This document shows, in pieces, positions 1 through 7,953 of a DNA stretch of 35,656 nucleotides; the stretch's first letter is position 1; every line of letters starts with the position of its first letter. The position numbers and the translations under genes were made by a program. The notes beneath the pieces were generated by a model that saw only the letters and a list, made by a program, of their open reading frames with translations, did no database searches and was not told where the DNA came from. The stretch is from Bacteroidia bacterium (GTDB taxonomy: Bacteria; Bacteroidota; Bacteroidia; Palsa-965), in the NCBI GenBank assembly GCA_025454955.1, contig JALONL010000039.1:1-35656 (forward strand). The letters are read 5' to 3'.

Positions 1-105
1 CCTGAGAAATAAAATTATTCACCGGGTCTGTGCGGTGATAAAACTCGAAAAAAATTATCAACCGCCATTGGTTTTGTCATAGAAATCGCGCCCCTACGGA
101 TTTCA

Positions 106-170
106 TCGCTCTGTTTTCTCGCTCTTTTTTTTTCGCTCTCGCTCTGTTTCTCGCTCTGAATATTCGCTCT
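106..170. repeat. Iterated TCGCTCT heptamer tract
   Basis: Six perfect copies of TCGCTCT lie at 106-112, 119-125, 133-139, 139-145, 151-157 and 164-170, with a near-copy (TCACTCT) right after. Spacing is irregular and the spacers are mostly T-rich. The tract sits just downstream of the gapA stop codon, so in the gapA transcript it would read as AGAGCGA repeats. I see no gene in 1-179. Function is unknown; it may be a simple-sequence tract that varies by slippage. Confidence 0.8.
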
Positions 171-179
171 CACTCTGCT

Positions 180-1181
180 TCACACCCACTTCCCCACCAT
201 CACCACCAAATCAGCCAGCCTGCTCGAATACCCATACTCATTATCATACCACCCCAACACCTTCACCATATTCCCCACCACCGAGGTAAACTCCGCATCA
301 TACAAACACGAATGCGGATTCCCCACCACATCCACAGAAACCACCGGATCTTCGGTGTACTCCAAAATCCCTTTCAGCGGCCCAGATGCGGCAGCTTTAA
401 ATGCGGCATTGATTTCGGCGGGAGTAGGAAGTTTTTTTAGCTGGCAGGTAATATCGGTAAGCGAGCCATCGGGCACGGGAACACGAATGCCGCAGCCGCC
501 CAGCCGCCCTTCAAGGTGCGGAAATATTTTGGTAATGGCCTTGGCCGCACCGGTTGAAGTGGGCACCATAGACATTGCCGCCGCCCGCGCACGGCGAAGG
601 TCTTTGTGCGGTGCATCGTGCAGGCGCTGATCGCCGGTGTAGGAATGAACGGTGGTAATATACCCGTCGTCGATGCCCCAGTTATCGTCGAGCACTTTAA
701 TCATGGGCGCGGCGCAGTTGGTGGTGCACGAAGCGTTTGAAATAATTACGTCATCGGGCGTAAGTATCGAATCGTTTACGCCCAGCACCACTGCTTTAAT
801 ATCGCCGTCGGGCGGAGCCGAGAGCAGTACTTTTTTGGCGCCCGCGTTAATGTGCAATTGTGCGCTTTCGCGGCTCAGGAATTTGCCGGTGCATTCTACT
901 ACAATATCGGTCTGGTAAGCGGCCCAGTTTAATGCCGAGGGATCTTTTTGCGAAAGCACCGGAATGCTCTTTCCATTTATCACAATGGCATTATCGGTTG
1001 ACGAAACTTCGCCTGCAAAACGGCGGTGTATCGAGTCGTATTTAAACAGGTGTGCCAGTGTGCGGCTGTCGGTAAGATCGTTTATCGCTACAATCTCGAT
1101 ACCGGGCCTTTCAAGCAGAATGCGAAGAGTGATGCGGCCTATACGGCCAAATCCGTTTATGGCTACTCGTGTGGGTTTCAT
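180..1181 (-). CDS. gapA: Type I glyceraldehyde-3-phosphate dehydrogenase
   Basis: This 333-residue protein converts glyceraldehyde-3-phosphate, NAD and phosphate to 1,3-bisphosphoglycerate in cytoplasmic glycolysis. The Rossmann motif GFGRIGR is at residues 10-16. The catalytic loop ASCTTNC contains nucleophile Cys152, and its partner is His179 in TTVHSYT. The VPTSTGAAKA and WYDNEYGYS blocks, which belong to the phosphate sites and C-terminal region, are present. The INDL segment after strand 2 is usual for NAD-preferring enzymes. Length is normal for the family and the N-terminus starts directly at the Rossmann strand, so the start is secure. The 129-base gap upstream holds the hairpin at 1258-1290, so it is probably transcribed apart from the gene before it. 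The symbol gapA is by family; a second paralogue elsewhere cannot be excluded. Confidence 0.97.
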   Translation of the reverse strand: MKPTRVAINGFGRIGRITLRILLERPGIEIVAINDLTDSRTLAHLFKYDSIHRRFAGEVSSTDNAIVINGKSIPVLSQKDPSALNWAAYQTDIVVECTGKFLSRESAQLHINAGAKKVLLSAPPDGDIKAVVLGVNDSILTPDDVIISNASCTTNCAAPMIKVLDDNWGIDDGYITTVHSYTGDQRLHDAPHKDLRRARAAAMSMVPTSTGAAKAITKIFPHLEGRLGGCGIRVPVPDGSLTDITCQLKKLPTPAEINAAFKAAASGPLKGILEYTEDPVVSVDVVGNPHSCLYDAEFTSVVGNMVKVLGWYDNEYGYSSRLADLVVMVGKWV

Positions 1182-1257
1182 AGGCGAAGCATGATAAATG
1201 TTCAGAGTAAAGGTAATGAGATGATCGTTCTATTGTTGTTAAGAATGGATAAAATAC

Positions 1258-1290
1258 AAACGGCGCTCTTCTTTGCAGAGAGCGCCGTTT
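1258..1290 (-). terminator. Hairpin terminator for the secreted propeller gene
   Basis: AAACGGCGCTCT (1258-1269) pairs perfectly with AGAGCGCCGTTT (1279-1290), giving a 12-bp stem with a 9-base loop. It begins 21 bases past the stop codon of the minus-strand gene at 1311-4628. On the minus strand the stem is followed by GTATTTTATCC, a moderate T-rich tail. It also lies about 77 bases upstream of the gapA start, separating the two transcripts. Confidence 0.7.
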
Positions 1291-1310
1291 GAGGGAACTT
1301 TATCAATCGT

Positions 1311-4300
1311 TTACTGTGCGAGCTTGATGAAGCGGCCGGTACCGATACGGTTGTTGTCTTGCGAAACAACAATGAGGTAAGTGCCGCGGGCAAGATCGCC
1401 TGCGTTGAAGCGTACTGTTTGCTGACCGGCAGCGAGATTGCTCTGCTGTTCAGACATTACCACACGTCCGTTCAGGTCGTACAGATCGATGGTTACATCG
1501 CCCTGTTTGGTGAGGCGGAAAGAAACGCTGGCATTGTCCACAACCGGGTTCGGGAACACGCGGAGGTCTTTGTTTACTGTAGCACCCACACTTCCGCCCG
1601 AACCGGGTTCGTTAATGCTGGTGGGCTGCTGCCATGAACTATCGTCGCGCCAGATACCGCGGCCGTGTGTGCCGATGTAGAAGCAGCCGGCATTTTGTAC
1701 ATGCCAGGGATCCCAGCGCTGCTGACGGATCATATCCACACCTACGTTTTCGTTGAGTCCGGTAAGTGCCCAAACCCAGCTTACAGAACCGGCAGTGATG
1801 TTTTGTGTTTCCACAAGACCACGCTCGGTACCAACAAGTACACGGTTGGGGTTGTATTTATCGAACGAAATTGCATAGGCAGGAGCTGCACCAAGTGCGG
1901 TGAGCATGGTACCTGTTTTGTTTACAAATGTACCCTGGTTGGTTACTGCCGGATCGGTATCGGCGGTAGAGCTATAGAATACATATTGTGTCTGGCTATA
2001 ATTACCAAGTGCAATTACCACACGACCATTATCGTTCGGATCCACGTCGATGGCGCAAATGGTACGGCCACTGAACGCCGCAATACGCGTACAGGTTACC
2101 ACACAATTCGGATTGGGCGTGTTAGCGTTATCCACATCGCCATTGGCCGAATCCACTACGGCGTTGATGTTGGAAATACGATACAGGTTACCGGCATCGG
2201 TTCCTACATAAAGATGGTCTCCGTCATTACTCCAGGTCATGGTTTGTACCATACCGGTCATGGCTGAGGGCGTCGAGCGGCGACCGCCAATTTTAATCCA
2301 CTCGGGATTGGAAGCAAACTGGAGCGGGCCTTTGGTCATAAACACACCACCATCAAACTGGGTGGTAATGTTGCTGCCCATTACAAAACGTGCGTTGATC
2401 GGATCTTTGATTCGAACTGTATCGTGCGGGTTGATGGCTGCCGGTGTAATCCACTCGTAATTGCGGCCGGGTACCTGCGAACTTGCAATGGAAAGTGTAG
2501 AACCAGAGTTGTAACGAACGCCGTAGAACACGCGAATTACCGCATTGTTGGCCGGTGCATTATTGAAACGAAGAGCTATTACACCCTGAGTACTCACGGT
2601 TCCGGTTCCGTCGCCACTGAATACGCCGGCGTTGTTTGAAAACACGGTATCAGTGCTGCCTGCGGTGACCATAATTGAACCCAGATCAAATGAAGGGGCA
2701 GGAACCGAAGTGGGTGCTACTGAGGCCAATGAAAGTGTATAGTTGAGACTGTCTTCGGTACCGTTTCCTGCACCTACCAGCACCTGACGAATCGGGTTGA
2801 TAAGAGTAACAGAATCAACACTGGCCGGGTTGTTTAACGATTCCCACAAACGGGTGGGTGTTACGAAACCTGCCCAGAATGGATCACCATAACCGGGTTC
2901 GCTGGTTACACGTTCGGTATAGAAATCGGCAAAACCACCACCGTTGTTGTTGGAACGTGAAAGTGCGCCATAATATACCGTGGCAAAAATAGCCTGCGGA
3001 TTGAGGAAAGACATTTCGGTATGACCACCGTCGCCGCCGCCAATGGGTTCAGCATCTTTAGCCGAGTTGCCCAGGCCGTTGATATAAAGTGTACCGTTGT
3101 CCTGCAAACCACCGGCTGCAAGATCGCGGTTGGGCGAGAAGTGATCGTGAGCCACTGAGTAGAACTGTGTGGTTTCGTAACCACGGTTCATGGGCTGATA
3201 GAAGGTGCCACCATCCACTGTGCGGAACACACCGCCATCGGTACCAATGAAGAATGTATTGGGATTGGTGGGGTGATATACCAAAGCGTGTTTATCAGAA
3301 TGAACGTAGAAAGGATTCTGAAGTACGTTGGGGAATTCGAGGGCGATACGATCCCACTGACCGGCAGGAGGAGTTTGAACAGAAGGATTGGGCACTACGT
3401 TTTCCCAGCGCCAGATTTGCACACCGCCAAAAATACAGCGGTTTTTGTCGTTGGGATCTACTTCACATACGTTGTCGAAGTCGCCCTGGCCTGTGCCGAA
3501 GGGATCGAAAGCGGCCGAACTTGCACCGGCAATTACGTTCCAGCTTGCACCGGCATCAATAGAAAGCAATGCACCGGCCAGCGCACCATTATTATCGGCA
3601 CAAAAAGCGTAAACCCAGGTCGGATCAGAAGGAGCAATGCCAATTTCCACACGAACCAGCGCACCGGTAAGGAAGCCGGGCGAGCTGCCAATGTTGGTAA
3701 AGGTGGCTCCGCCGTCGGTAGAACGGTGCGGACGACCAGCCACACAAACGATGAGTGAGCCGTCTGAACCAAAGTCCACATCGGTTGAACCGGCAGTACC
3801 CAGCGAACCCGAAGGGGCTGTCCAGGTTTGTCCGCCGTCGTTTGAAATGCGGATACCTTTGTTGGTAGCTGCCACTACGCGCTGGGCATTGTTGGGATCA
3901 ACACCAATTTTGTTGATGGCCGCCCATACAGAAGTAGATGAGTTTGAAGTAACAGGTTCGGTAGCTGTAAGCAGGCTAAAAGTAGCTCCGCGGTCGGTTG
4001 ATTTATACATACCACCACCCAGGAAGCCACCGGCACCCGAGCCTGATACGTTAAATGTATTCCTGCCGTAAAGACCTTCGCCGGTTCCTACATAGATGGC
4101 ACCGTCAGAACCCTGGGCAATGCTGGCTACGTTAAGATTTACACCCGGAATACCGAAAAAGGCCGCATTGGGGAACCAGTTATTACCACCGTCGGTTGAT
4201 TCCCACAAACCGCCGCTTACACCACCGGCAAACATGTGCTGGTAGTTGTTGGCCGCGTCGCCGTTATCAATAAGAAGAGCCCGTGTACGGCCGCCAATGT

Positions 4301-4628
4301 TGTCGGGGCCAAGGCTGTTCCAGTTCACAGCGGTAACAGAAGTGGCGCTGTTGTTGCGTTGAGCATTGAATGACTGAGAGGAACGACGGTTTACGCGCAG
4401 CATCTCGTCGATGTCGAGATTTCCGTTTCCGTCCTGCATACGGTTGAAGCGCCACTGCGCAGCACCGGCGGCTCCCTGCGATTCGAGATCATGTTCGCTT
4501 TTGAGACTTACCGAAGCGGAAGGACGGTACTTTGAGCCGTTTCCGTCAAGTACGGTAAAGGAGGCAAACAGTGCCAGACCTGCCGCAGCAAGGCCGGTTC
4601 CGGCAACCATGAGTCTGTTTCGTTTCAT
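1311..4628 (-). CDS. Secreted BNR/sortilin-like beta-propeller protein with T9SS type A sorting domain
   Basis: The 1105-residue protein starts with a signal peptide (hydrophobic residues about 7-25). Residues about 100-510 form a first propeller: the opening SLGPDNIGGRTRAL motif is followed by many Asp-box/BNR motifs such as STDGGNNW, STDRGATF, SNDGGQTW and STDGGATF. A Ser/Thr-rich beta segment of about 150 residues interrupts it, then a second propeller-like region follows (VGTDAGNLYRIS, DVDPNDNGRVVIALG, VGTERGLVE). The last about 85 residues are a T9SS type A sorting domain, with FPNPVVDNASV near its start and GTYLIVVSQ near its end. It should be exported by T9SS and attached to, or released from, the surface. 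BNR folds occur in sialidases, sortilins and YCF48-like proteins, and I see no catalytic set, so the ligand or activity is unknown. It is monocistronic, with its own promoter and terminator. Confidence 0.9.
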   Translation of the reverse strand: MKRNRLMVAGTGLAAAGLALFASFTVLDGNGSKYRPSASVSLKSEHDLESQGAAGAAQWRFNRMQDGNGNLDIDEMLRVNRRSSQSFNAQRNNSATSVTAVNWNSLGPDNIGGRTRALLIDNGDAANNYQHMFAGGVSGGLWESTDGGNNWFPNAAFFGIPGVNLNVASIAQGSDGAIYVGTGEGLYGRNTFNVSGSGAGGFLGGGMYKSTDRGATFSLLTATEPVTSNSSTSVWAAINKIGVDPNNAQRVVAATNKGIRISNDGGQTWTAPSGSLGTAGSTDVDFGSDGSLIVCVAGRPHRSTDGGATFTNIGSSPGFLTGALVRVEIGIAPSDPTWVYAFCADNNGALAGALLSIDAGASWNVIAGASSAAFDPFGTGQGDFDNVCEVDPNDKNRCIFGGVQIWRWENVVPNPSVQTPPAGQWDRIALEFPNVLQNPFYVHSDKHALVYHPTNPNTFFIGTDGGVFRTVDGGTFYQPMNRGYETTQFYSVAHDHFSPNRDLAAGGLQDNGTLYINGLGNSAKDAEPIGGGDGGHTEMSFLNPQAIFATVYYGALSRSNNNGGGFADFYTERVTSEPGYGDPFWAGFVTPTRLWESLNNPASVDSVTLINPIRQVLVGAGNGTEDSLNYTLSLASVAPTSVPAPSFDLGSIMVTAGSTDTVFSNNAGVFSGDGTGTVSTQGVIALRFNNAPANNAVIRVFYGVRYNSGSTLSIASSQVPGRNYEWITPAAINPHDTVRIKDPINARFVMGSNITTQFDGGVFMTKGPLQFASNPEWIKIGGRRSTPSAMTGMVQTMTWSNDGDHLYVGTDAGNLYRISNINAVVDSANGDVDNANTPNPNCVVTCTRIAAFSGRTICAIDVDPNDNGRVVIALGNYSQTQYVFYSSTADTDPAVTNQGTFVNKTGTMLTALGAAPAYAISFDKYNPNRVLVGTERGLVETQNITAGSVSWVWALTGLNENVGVDMIRQQRWDPWHVQNAGCFYIGTHGRGIWRDDSSWQQPTSINEPGSGGSVGATVNKDLRVFPNPVVDNASVSFRLTKQGDVTIDLYDLNGRVVMSEQQSNLAAGQQTVRFNAGDLARGTYLIVVSQDNNRIGTGRFIKLAQ

Positions 4629-4691
4629 TGACTTTCGATTAATTTTTGTTCCCTTTTTTTTCTTTGGTCAGATAGTTTTTCAGCAAGTTTC

Positions 4692-4723
4692 CAAAAGTAT
4701 GTTTTTTCACCTGCTTTACCAAA
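4692..4723 (-). promoter_or_regulatory. Bacteroidota-type promoter of the secreted propeller gene
   Basis: On the minus strand TTTG (4723-4720) is followed after exactly 20 bases by TACTTTTG (4699-4692). This matches the known Bacteroidota sigma consensus TTTG-N19..23-TAnnTTTG in full. It lies 64 bases upstream of the ATG at 4628, giving a leader of about 60 bases. It is one of the two best promoter matches in the window. The rest of 4629-4844 shows nothing else that I can call. Confidence 0.75.
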
Positions 4724-4844
4724 CCGTTACGTTAATTGCACGCAAGAAGCTGCAATTATTAAACACGGGGATGTGTCCGGGGGATGCATATTCGAACGTA
4801 AACATACTGATAATCAATACAAAACTGGGATATTGAACATCAGA

Positions 4845-5750
4845 TTAAAGATGCTTTTCGGCGTGGTACGACGAGCGTACCAGGGGGCCGCTTTCCACAT
4901 ACCGGAACCCTTTTTCGAGGGCGGCCTGTTTGTAGAAGGCAAAAGTATCGGGGTGCACAAATTCCTGCACGGGGAGATGTTTTTTGGTGGGCTGCAGGTA
5001 TTGCCCGATGGTAATGATTTCTACTCCCACACGACGTAAATCATCGAGTGTTTCGAGCACTTCTTCGCGTGTTTCGCCCAGGCCCACCATAATGCCCGAT
5101 TTGGTGCGGCATCCGCCTTCGTGCAAAATGCGCAGTACTTCGAGACTGCGGTCGTACTTGGCCTGAATGCGTACCTGCCGGGTAAGACGGCGCACGGTTT
5201 CCATGTTGTGCGAAACTATTTCGGGCATTACTTCAATAATGCGTTCAATGTTTTCGCGCTCACCTTTGAAATCGGGGATGAGGGTTTCAATGGTGGTTTC
5301 GGGGCTGGCCTTGCGGATGGCGTTTATGGTGCGCGCCCAGATAATTGAACCGCCGTCTTTGAGTTCGTCGCGGTCAACCGAAGTAATCACACAGTGCTTT
5401 ACGCCCATCAGCTTCACCGATTCGGCCACGCGCTCGGGCTCACCTTCGTCCACCGCCAGCGGACGACCTGTGGCCACTGCGCAGAAACCGCAGGAGCGGG
5501 TGCAGATGTTGCCCAGAATCATAAACGTGGCGGTGCCTGCGCCCCAGCATTCGCCCATGTTCGGGCAATTGCCGCTTTCGCAAATGGTGTGCAGCTTATG
5601 TTTGTCAACCAGACTGCGCACCTTGAGATAGTTTTCTCCGGTAGGCAGTTTCACACGCAGCCAGTCGGGCTTTTTAATGCGTGTTTCGGTGGTTGGTTCC
5701 ATGGTGGTTGTACTCATACTTTCTTTCTTCTTTCTTCGCTTTTCAGTCAT
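4845..5750 (-). CDS. lipA: Lipoyl synthase (radical SAM)
   Basis: LipA inserts two sulfur atoms into protein-bound octanoyl groups to make the lipoyl cofactor of the 2-oxoacid dehydrogenase and glycine cleavage complexes. In a 301-residue reading, the auxiliary cluster motif CX4CX5C is at Cys57, 62 and 68. The radical SAM motif CX3CX2C is at Cys83, 87 and 90. The conserved C-terminal RSSYHAE motif supplies the serine ligand of the auxiliary cluster. GLGETREEV and PDFKGE are also typical. The start is ambiguous. The ATG at 5750 overlaps the upstream TGA as TGATG, which suggests coupling. The ATG at 5717, preceded by a purine-rich stretch, would give 290 residues. A start at 5759 would overlap the upstream gene more. 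No lipB is seen nearby. Confidence 0.96.
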   Translation of the reverse strand: MTEKRRKKKESMSTTTMEPTTETRIKKPDWLRVKLPTGENYLKVRSLVDKHKLHTICESGNCPNMGECWGAGTATFMILGNICTRSCGFCAVATGRPLAVDEGEPERVAESVKLMGVKHCVITSVDRDELKDGGSIIWARTINAIRKASPETTIETLIPDFKGERENIERIIEVMPEIVSHNMETVRRLTRQVRIQAKYDRSLEVLRILHEGGCRTKSGIMVGLGETREEVLETLDDLRRVGVEIITIGQYLQPTKKHLPVQEFVHPDTFAFYKQAALEKGFRYVESGPLVRSSYHAEKHL

Positions 5751-6547
5751 CAAATCCACTTACGGCCGTAGGATAATGCAAGATAAACGGTAAGCAGCAC
5801 GGGTTTGTTCTGCTCGTTGGCCATGAGCGGCATTCTTTTCGCATAGGCATCAATGCAGATGCCGGTTTCGAGGGTGCGTACTTTTTCTATGCCCCGTTCC
5901 TGATCTTCGGGAACGCGGTTATAAAAATCGAAATTCAAACCGGCACGGCCGTATACACCGGGCACCACGCTTAATTCGGCCAGTCCGCGCGAGAAAGGTG
6001 CACGGCCAATAATATTATCGGTGAAATGCTGTGCCGGATCGTATCGTTCGGTAACGGGCTGATAGCGGATCTGATTGGGCACATCGCGCGCAATGATGAG
6101 GTAAACCGGTTTGAGCAAACCCAGGCTTACACCGGCAAAAGTGACATAACTCACTTCCACGCCGCGCTGCCGGGGCCTTGTGTAAATTACTTTCTGGTAA
6201 CCCACACCCGGCCTGAGCATAAACAGGCTGTTGAGTTTGCCGTAGAAATAACCTTTGCTGTTGTCGAAGCCGGGATTTTCGGCTTTTACTTCTTTGGGAT
6301 GGCGGAAATTGGCAAGCTGTATTTCGAAAAAGCCTTTTGAATATCCGGTAAGGAATTTGCCCCGCTGATAATGAATTCCGAGGCCGTTGGAATGCACCAT
6401 AATTCCGCCGCTTTCCTGAAAACGATACAATGCCCCGATTTCATCATACGTATTGGCATTGGTGCTTACCACCGGCTGCTCATTCGGTGTCTGGGCCAGT
6501 AACGGCGCCACCGAAAAAAGAAAAACCGAAAGTAGTAATGCACGCAT
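5750..6547 (-). CDS. Probable outer-membrane beta-barrel protein, function unknown
   Basis: This 265-residue protein has a clear signal peptide (hydrophobic residues 3-16, cleavage near LLAQ-TP). The mature part alternates short hydrophobic and aromatic strands (GIHYQRGKFLTGYSKGFFEIQ, cut short here, is the first) and ends in an amphipathic strand with a C-terminal aromatic (LALSYGRKWI), as in outer-membrane barrels. I recognise no enzymatic motif. Its TGA overlaps the next ATG (TGATG), so it is probably co-translated with lipA. The functional link to lipoylation is not obvious and may only be transcriptional. It is divergent from the OsmC gene across a 120-base spacer. Confidence 0.7.
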   Translation of the reverse strand: MRALLLSVFLFSVAPLLAQTPNEQPVVSTNANTYDEIGALYRFQESGGIMVHSNGLGIHYQRGKFLTGYSKGFFEIQLANFRHPKEVKAENPGFDNSKGYFYGKLNSLFMLRPGVGYQKVIYTRPRQRGVEVSYVTFAGVSLGLLKPVYLIIARDVPNQIRYQPVTERYDPAQHFTDNIIGRAPFSRGLAELSVVPGVYGRAGLNFDFYNRVPEDQERGIEKVRTLETGICIDAYAKRMPLMANEQNKPVLLTVYLALSYGRKWI

Positions 6548-6574
6548 ATTTTCAGTGTATTTTTACCACAATAA

Positions 6575-6582
6575 CAAAAATA
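6575..6582 (-). promoter_or_regulatory. Candidate -7 element upstream of the lipA operon
   Basis: TATTTTTG on the minus strand matches the Bacteroidota -7 box TAnnTTTG and ends 28 bases before the ATG at 6547. I find no good TTTG or TTG at the expected upstream distance, so this is only a partial promoter match. Confidence 0.35.
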
Positions 6583-6667
6583 CAAAGAAAGTTGCTCCGC
6601 GCTTCCATTATTATGCAACCGGCAAAGGGAAGCGAATAAATGGTTTCAGATAAAGATTAAAATTCAA

Positions 6668-7078
6668 ATGCCCACATCCACCATCACTTATACCGGCCAG
6701 TTACGCACCAGCGCCGTTCACACGCTTTCGGGAAACACCATTATTACCGATGCGCCGCCCGATAATAACGGCCGTGGGGAAGCATTTTCGCCCACCGATT
6801 TGCTGGCCACTTCGCTCGGAAACTGTATGCTCACCATTATGGGCATTCTGGCCAACCGCATTGAGGTAAATATCGACGGCACAAAAGCCGAAATTCAAAA
6901 AGTAATGGCTTCCGATCCGCGCCGCGTGGCCGAGGTGCATGTGACCTTTACCATGCCCGCAAATCCATACAGTGCCAAAGAAAAACAAATGCTCATAAAC
7001 GCGGCCCATACCTGTCCGGTGGCACTAAGCCTTCACCCCGATATTAAGCAGGTGGTAAACTTTATCTGGGCCGATTAG
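6668..7078 (+). CDS. OsmC/Ohr family peroxiredoxin-like protein
   Basis: The 136-residue cytoplasmic protein belongs to the OsmC/Ohr superfamily, whose members reduce organic or inorganic hydroperoxides with a cysteine pair. The peroxidatic-type cysteine is Cys53 in TSLGNCMLT. The second is Cys116 in HTCPVALS. The FSPTDLLATSLG block before Cys53 and the basic residue in DPRRV are as expected. It looks most like the YhfA-like branch of small OsmC proteins, but substrate class cannot be settled by reading. The start is the first ATG in frame and gives a normal family length. It stands alone on the plus strand, divergent from the lipA operon and convergent with ytxJ 21 bases away. Confidence 0.9.
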   Translation: MPTSTITYTGQLRTSAVHTLSGNTIITDAPPDNNGRGEAFSPTDLLATSLGNCMLTIMGILANRIEVNIDGTKAEIQKVMASDPRRVAEVHVTFTMPANPYSAKEKQMLINAAHTCPVALSLHPDIKQVVNFIWAD

Positions 7079-7099
7079 AAGCCGGATAAAAATTTAAGT

Positions 7100-7435
7100 T
7101 CAGGAAATTTCGAGGGCTTCTTCCAATGCTTCCACAGAAATGGCATTGTGCGAGGCGTGCCACACACAGCGGCCGTTGCGGATAAGCAATGCCTGGGGCG
7201 ATTCGTGCGGCACATTAAATTTTTCGGCAATTTCGGCCGAAACGGGGCGGAAATTCAATAAATCGAGGTAAAACACCGGAATATGCTCCACCCGCTGGTT
7301 CCAGTGGCGTTGCAGGCGGCTCCAGGCCATCATGCTGATGGAGCAGCGGGTACTGTGCTTGAATATAAGCACGGTACGCTCAGAAAGGGCTGAATCAGCA
7401 AGCTGAGCGGGTTCCTGAAGCGCTATCTGTTGCAT
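7100..7435 (-). CDS. ytxJ: YtxJ-type monothiol bacilliredoxin
   Basis: The protein matches the YtxJ (BrxC-like) family of thioredoxin-fold proteins linked to bacillithiol redox chemistry. The core is VLIFKHSTRCSIS, with the reactive cysteine at residue 31 of the 111-residue reading. YLDLLNFRPVSAEIAEKF, HESPQALLIRNG and the closing SHNAIS block follow, all in family order. It would remove bacillithiol from protein cysteines in the cytoplasm and implies that the host makes bacillithiol. I chose the ATG at 7435 because family members have about 25-30 residues before IFKHST. An in-frame ATG at 7471 would add 12 hydrophobic residues (MAAFVALSFFLL), which would make it look membrane-inserted and is less likely. 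No Shine-Dalgarno decides between the two. Confidence 0.87.
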   Translation of the reverse strand: MQQIALQEPAQLADSALSERTVLIFKHSTRCSISMMAWSRLQRHWNQRVEHIPVFYLDLLNFRPVSAEIAEKFNVPHESPQALLIRNGRCVWHASHNAISVEALEEALEIS

Positions 7436-7624
7436 GAGTAGAAAAAAGGAAAGGGCGACAAAAGCCGCCATCCGTTGGATTTAAATATGGCCGACATCTC
7501 TTAACTCGTCCCCCAATGAGACGGAAAAGAACCCAATCCGCAATTTTTACCGGTTTAAAATCGGATTAAATAACGGTTTCGGAACTAATCCGCAGGTATT
7601 CGGGACGGTAAAAGATGGCCTGAA

Positions 7625-7756
7625 TTAGTAGCGTGAACGCTGTTTTGCCGGAGCGGTGCTGCTTTTGTAGGCGTCGCACTTTTCTTTCGATTTGCAGGAA
7701 ACTGCGGCTGTGCTGCCCAAAAGTGCCAGAGCGAGAATGATGCTAAGCTTTTTCAT
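7625..7756 (-). CDS. Small lipoprotein (43 residues)
   Basis: ATG at 7756 to TAA at 7625 encodes 43 residues. The first part is a classic lipoprotein signal, MKKLSIILALALLGSTAAVSC, with the lipobox AVSC placing the lipidated cysteine at residue 21. The mature peptide is only about 23 residues, starts CKSKEKCDAY and ends in basic residues (KQRSRY). A tiny C-K-x-x-x-K-C-x-A-Y lipoprotein of this shape recurs in Bacteroidota genomes as far as I recall, but no function is known to me. The gene lies alone between ytxJ and the divergent ung. There is no Shine-Dalgarno, which is common in this phylum. Confidence 0.72.
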   Translation of the reverse strand: MKKLSIILALALLGSTAAVSCKSKEKCDAYKSSTAPAKQRSRY

Positions 7757-7809
7757 TGTGTTGGAGGTTGTCGTTTTTTGATTTGCACCTTTCTACGGCA
7801 AATACCGTG

Positions 7810-7837
7810 CAAAGTTAGGTTTTGGCCGCCCCGCAAA
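7810..7837 (-). promoter_or_regulatory. Candidate promoter of the small lipoprotein gene
   Basis: Minus-strand TAACTTTG (7817-7810) matches TAnnTTTG and lies 54 bases before the ATG at 7756. A TTTG is found upstream at 7837-7834, but the spacing is 16 bases, shorter than the usual 19-23. It is suggestive only. Confidence 0.35.
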
Positions 7838-7866
7838 AAGATTTTTTATTAACAATATGAAAACGT

Positions 7867-7874
7867 TACATTTG
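7867..7874 (+). promoter_or_regulatory. Candidate -7 element for ung
   Basis: TACATTTG matches TAnnTTTG and lies about 80 bases before the ung ATG. Upstream is a T-rich stretch (7841-7850) but no TTG at the right distance. With the minus-strand element at 7810-7817 it would make a divergent promoter region. Confidence 0.3.
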
Positions 7875-7953
7875 CTACTTCATTGTACCGGAACTGTAAT
7901 TATTCATCTTAATCATACTCATCTATTAACCATTTAGTTTTCGCTGCACAATT

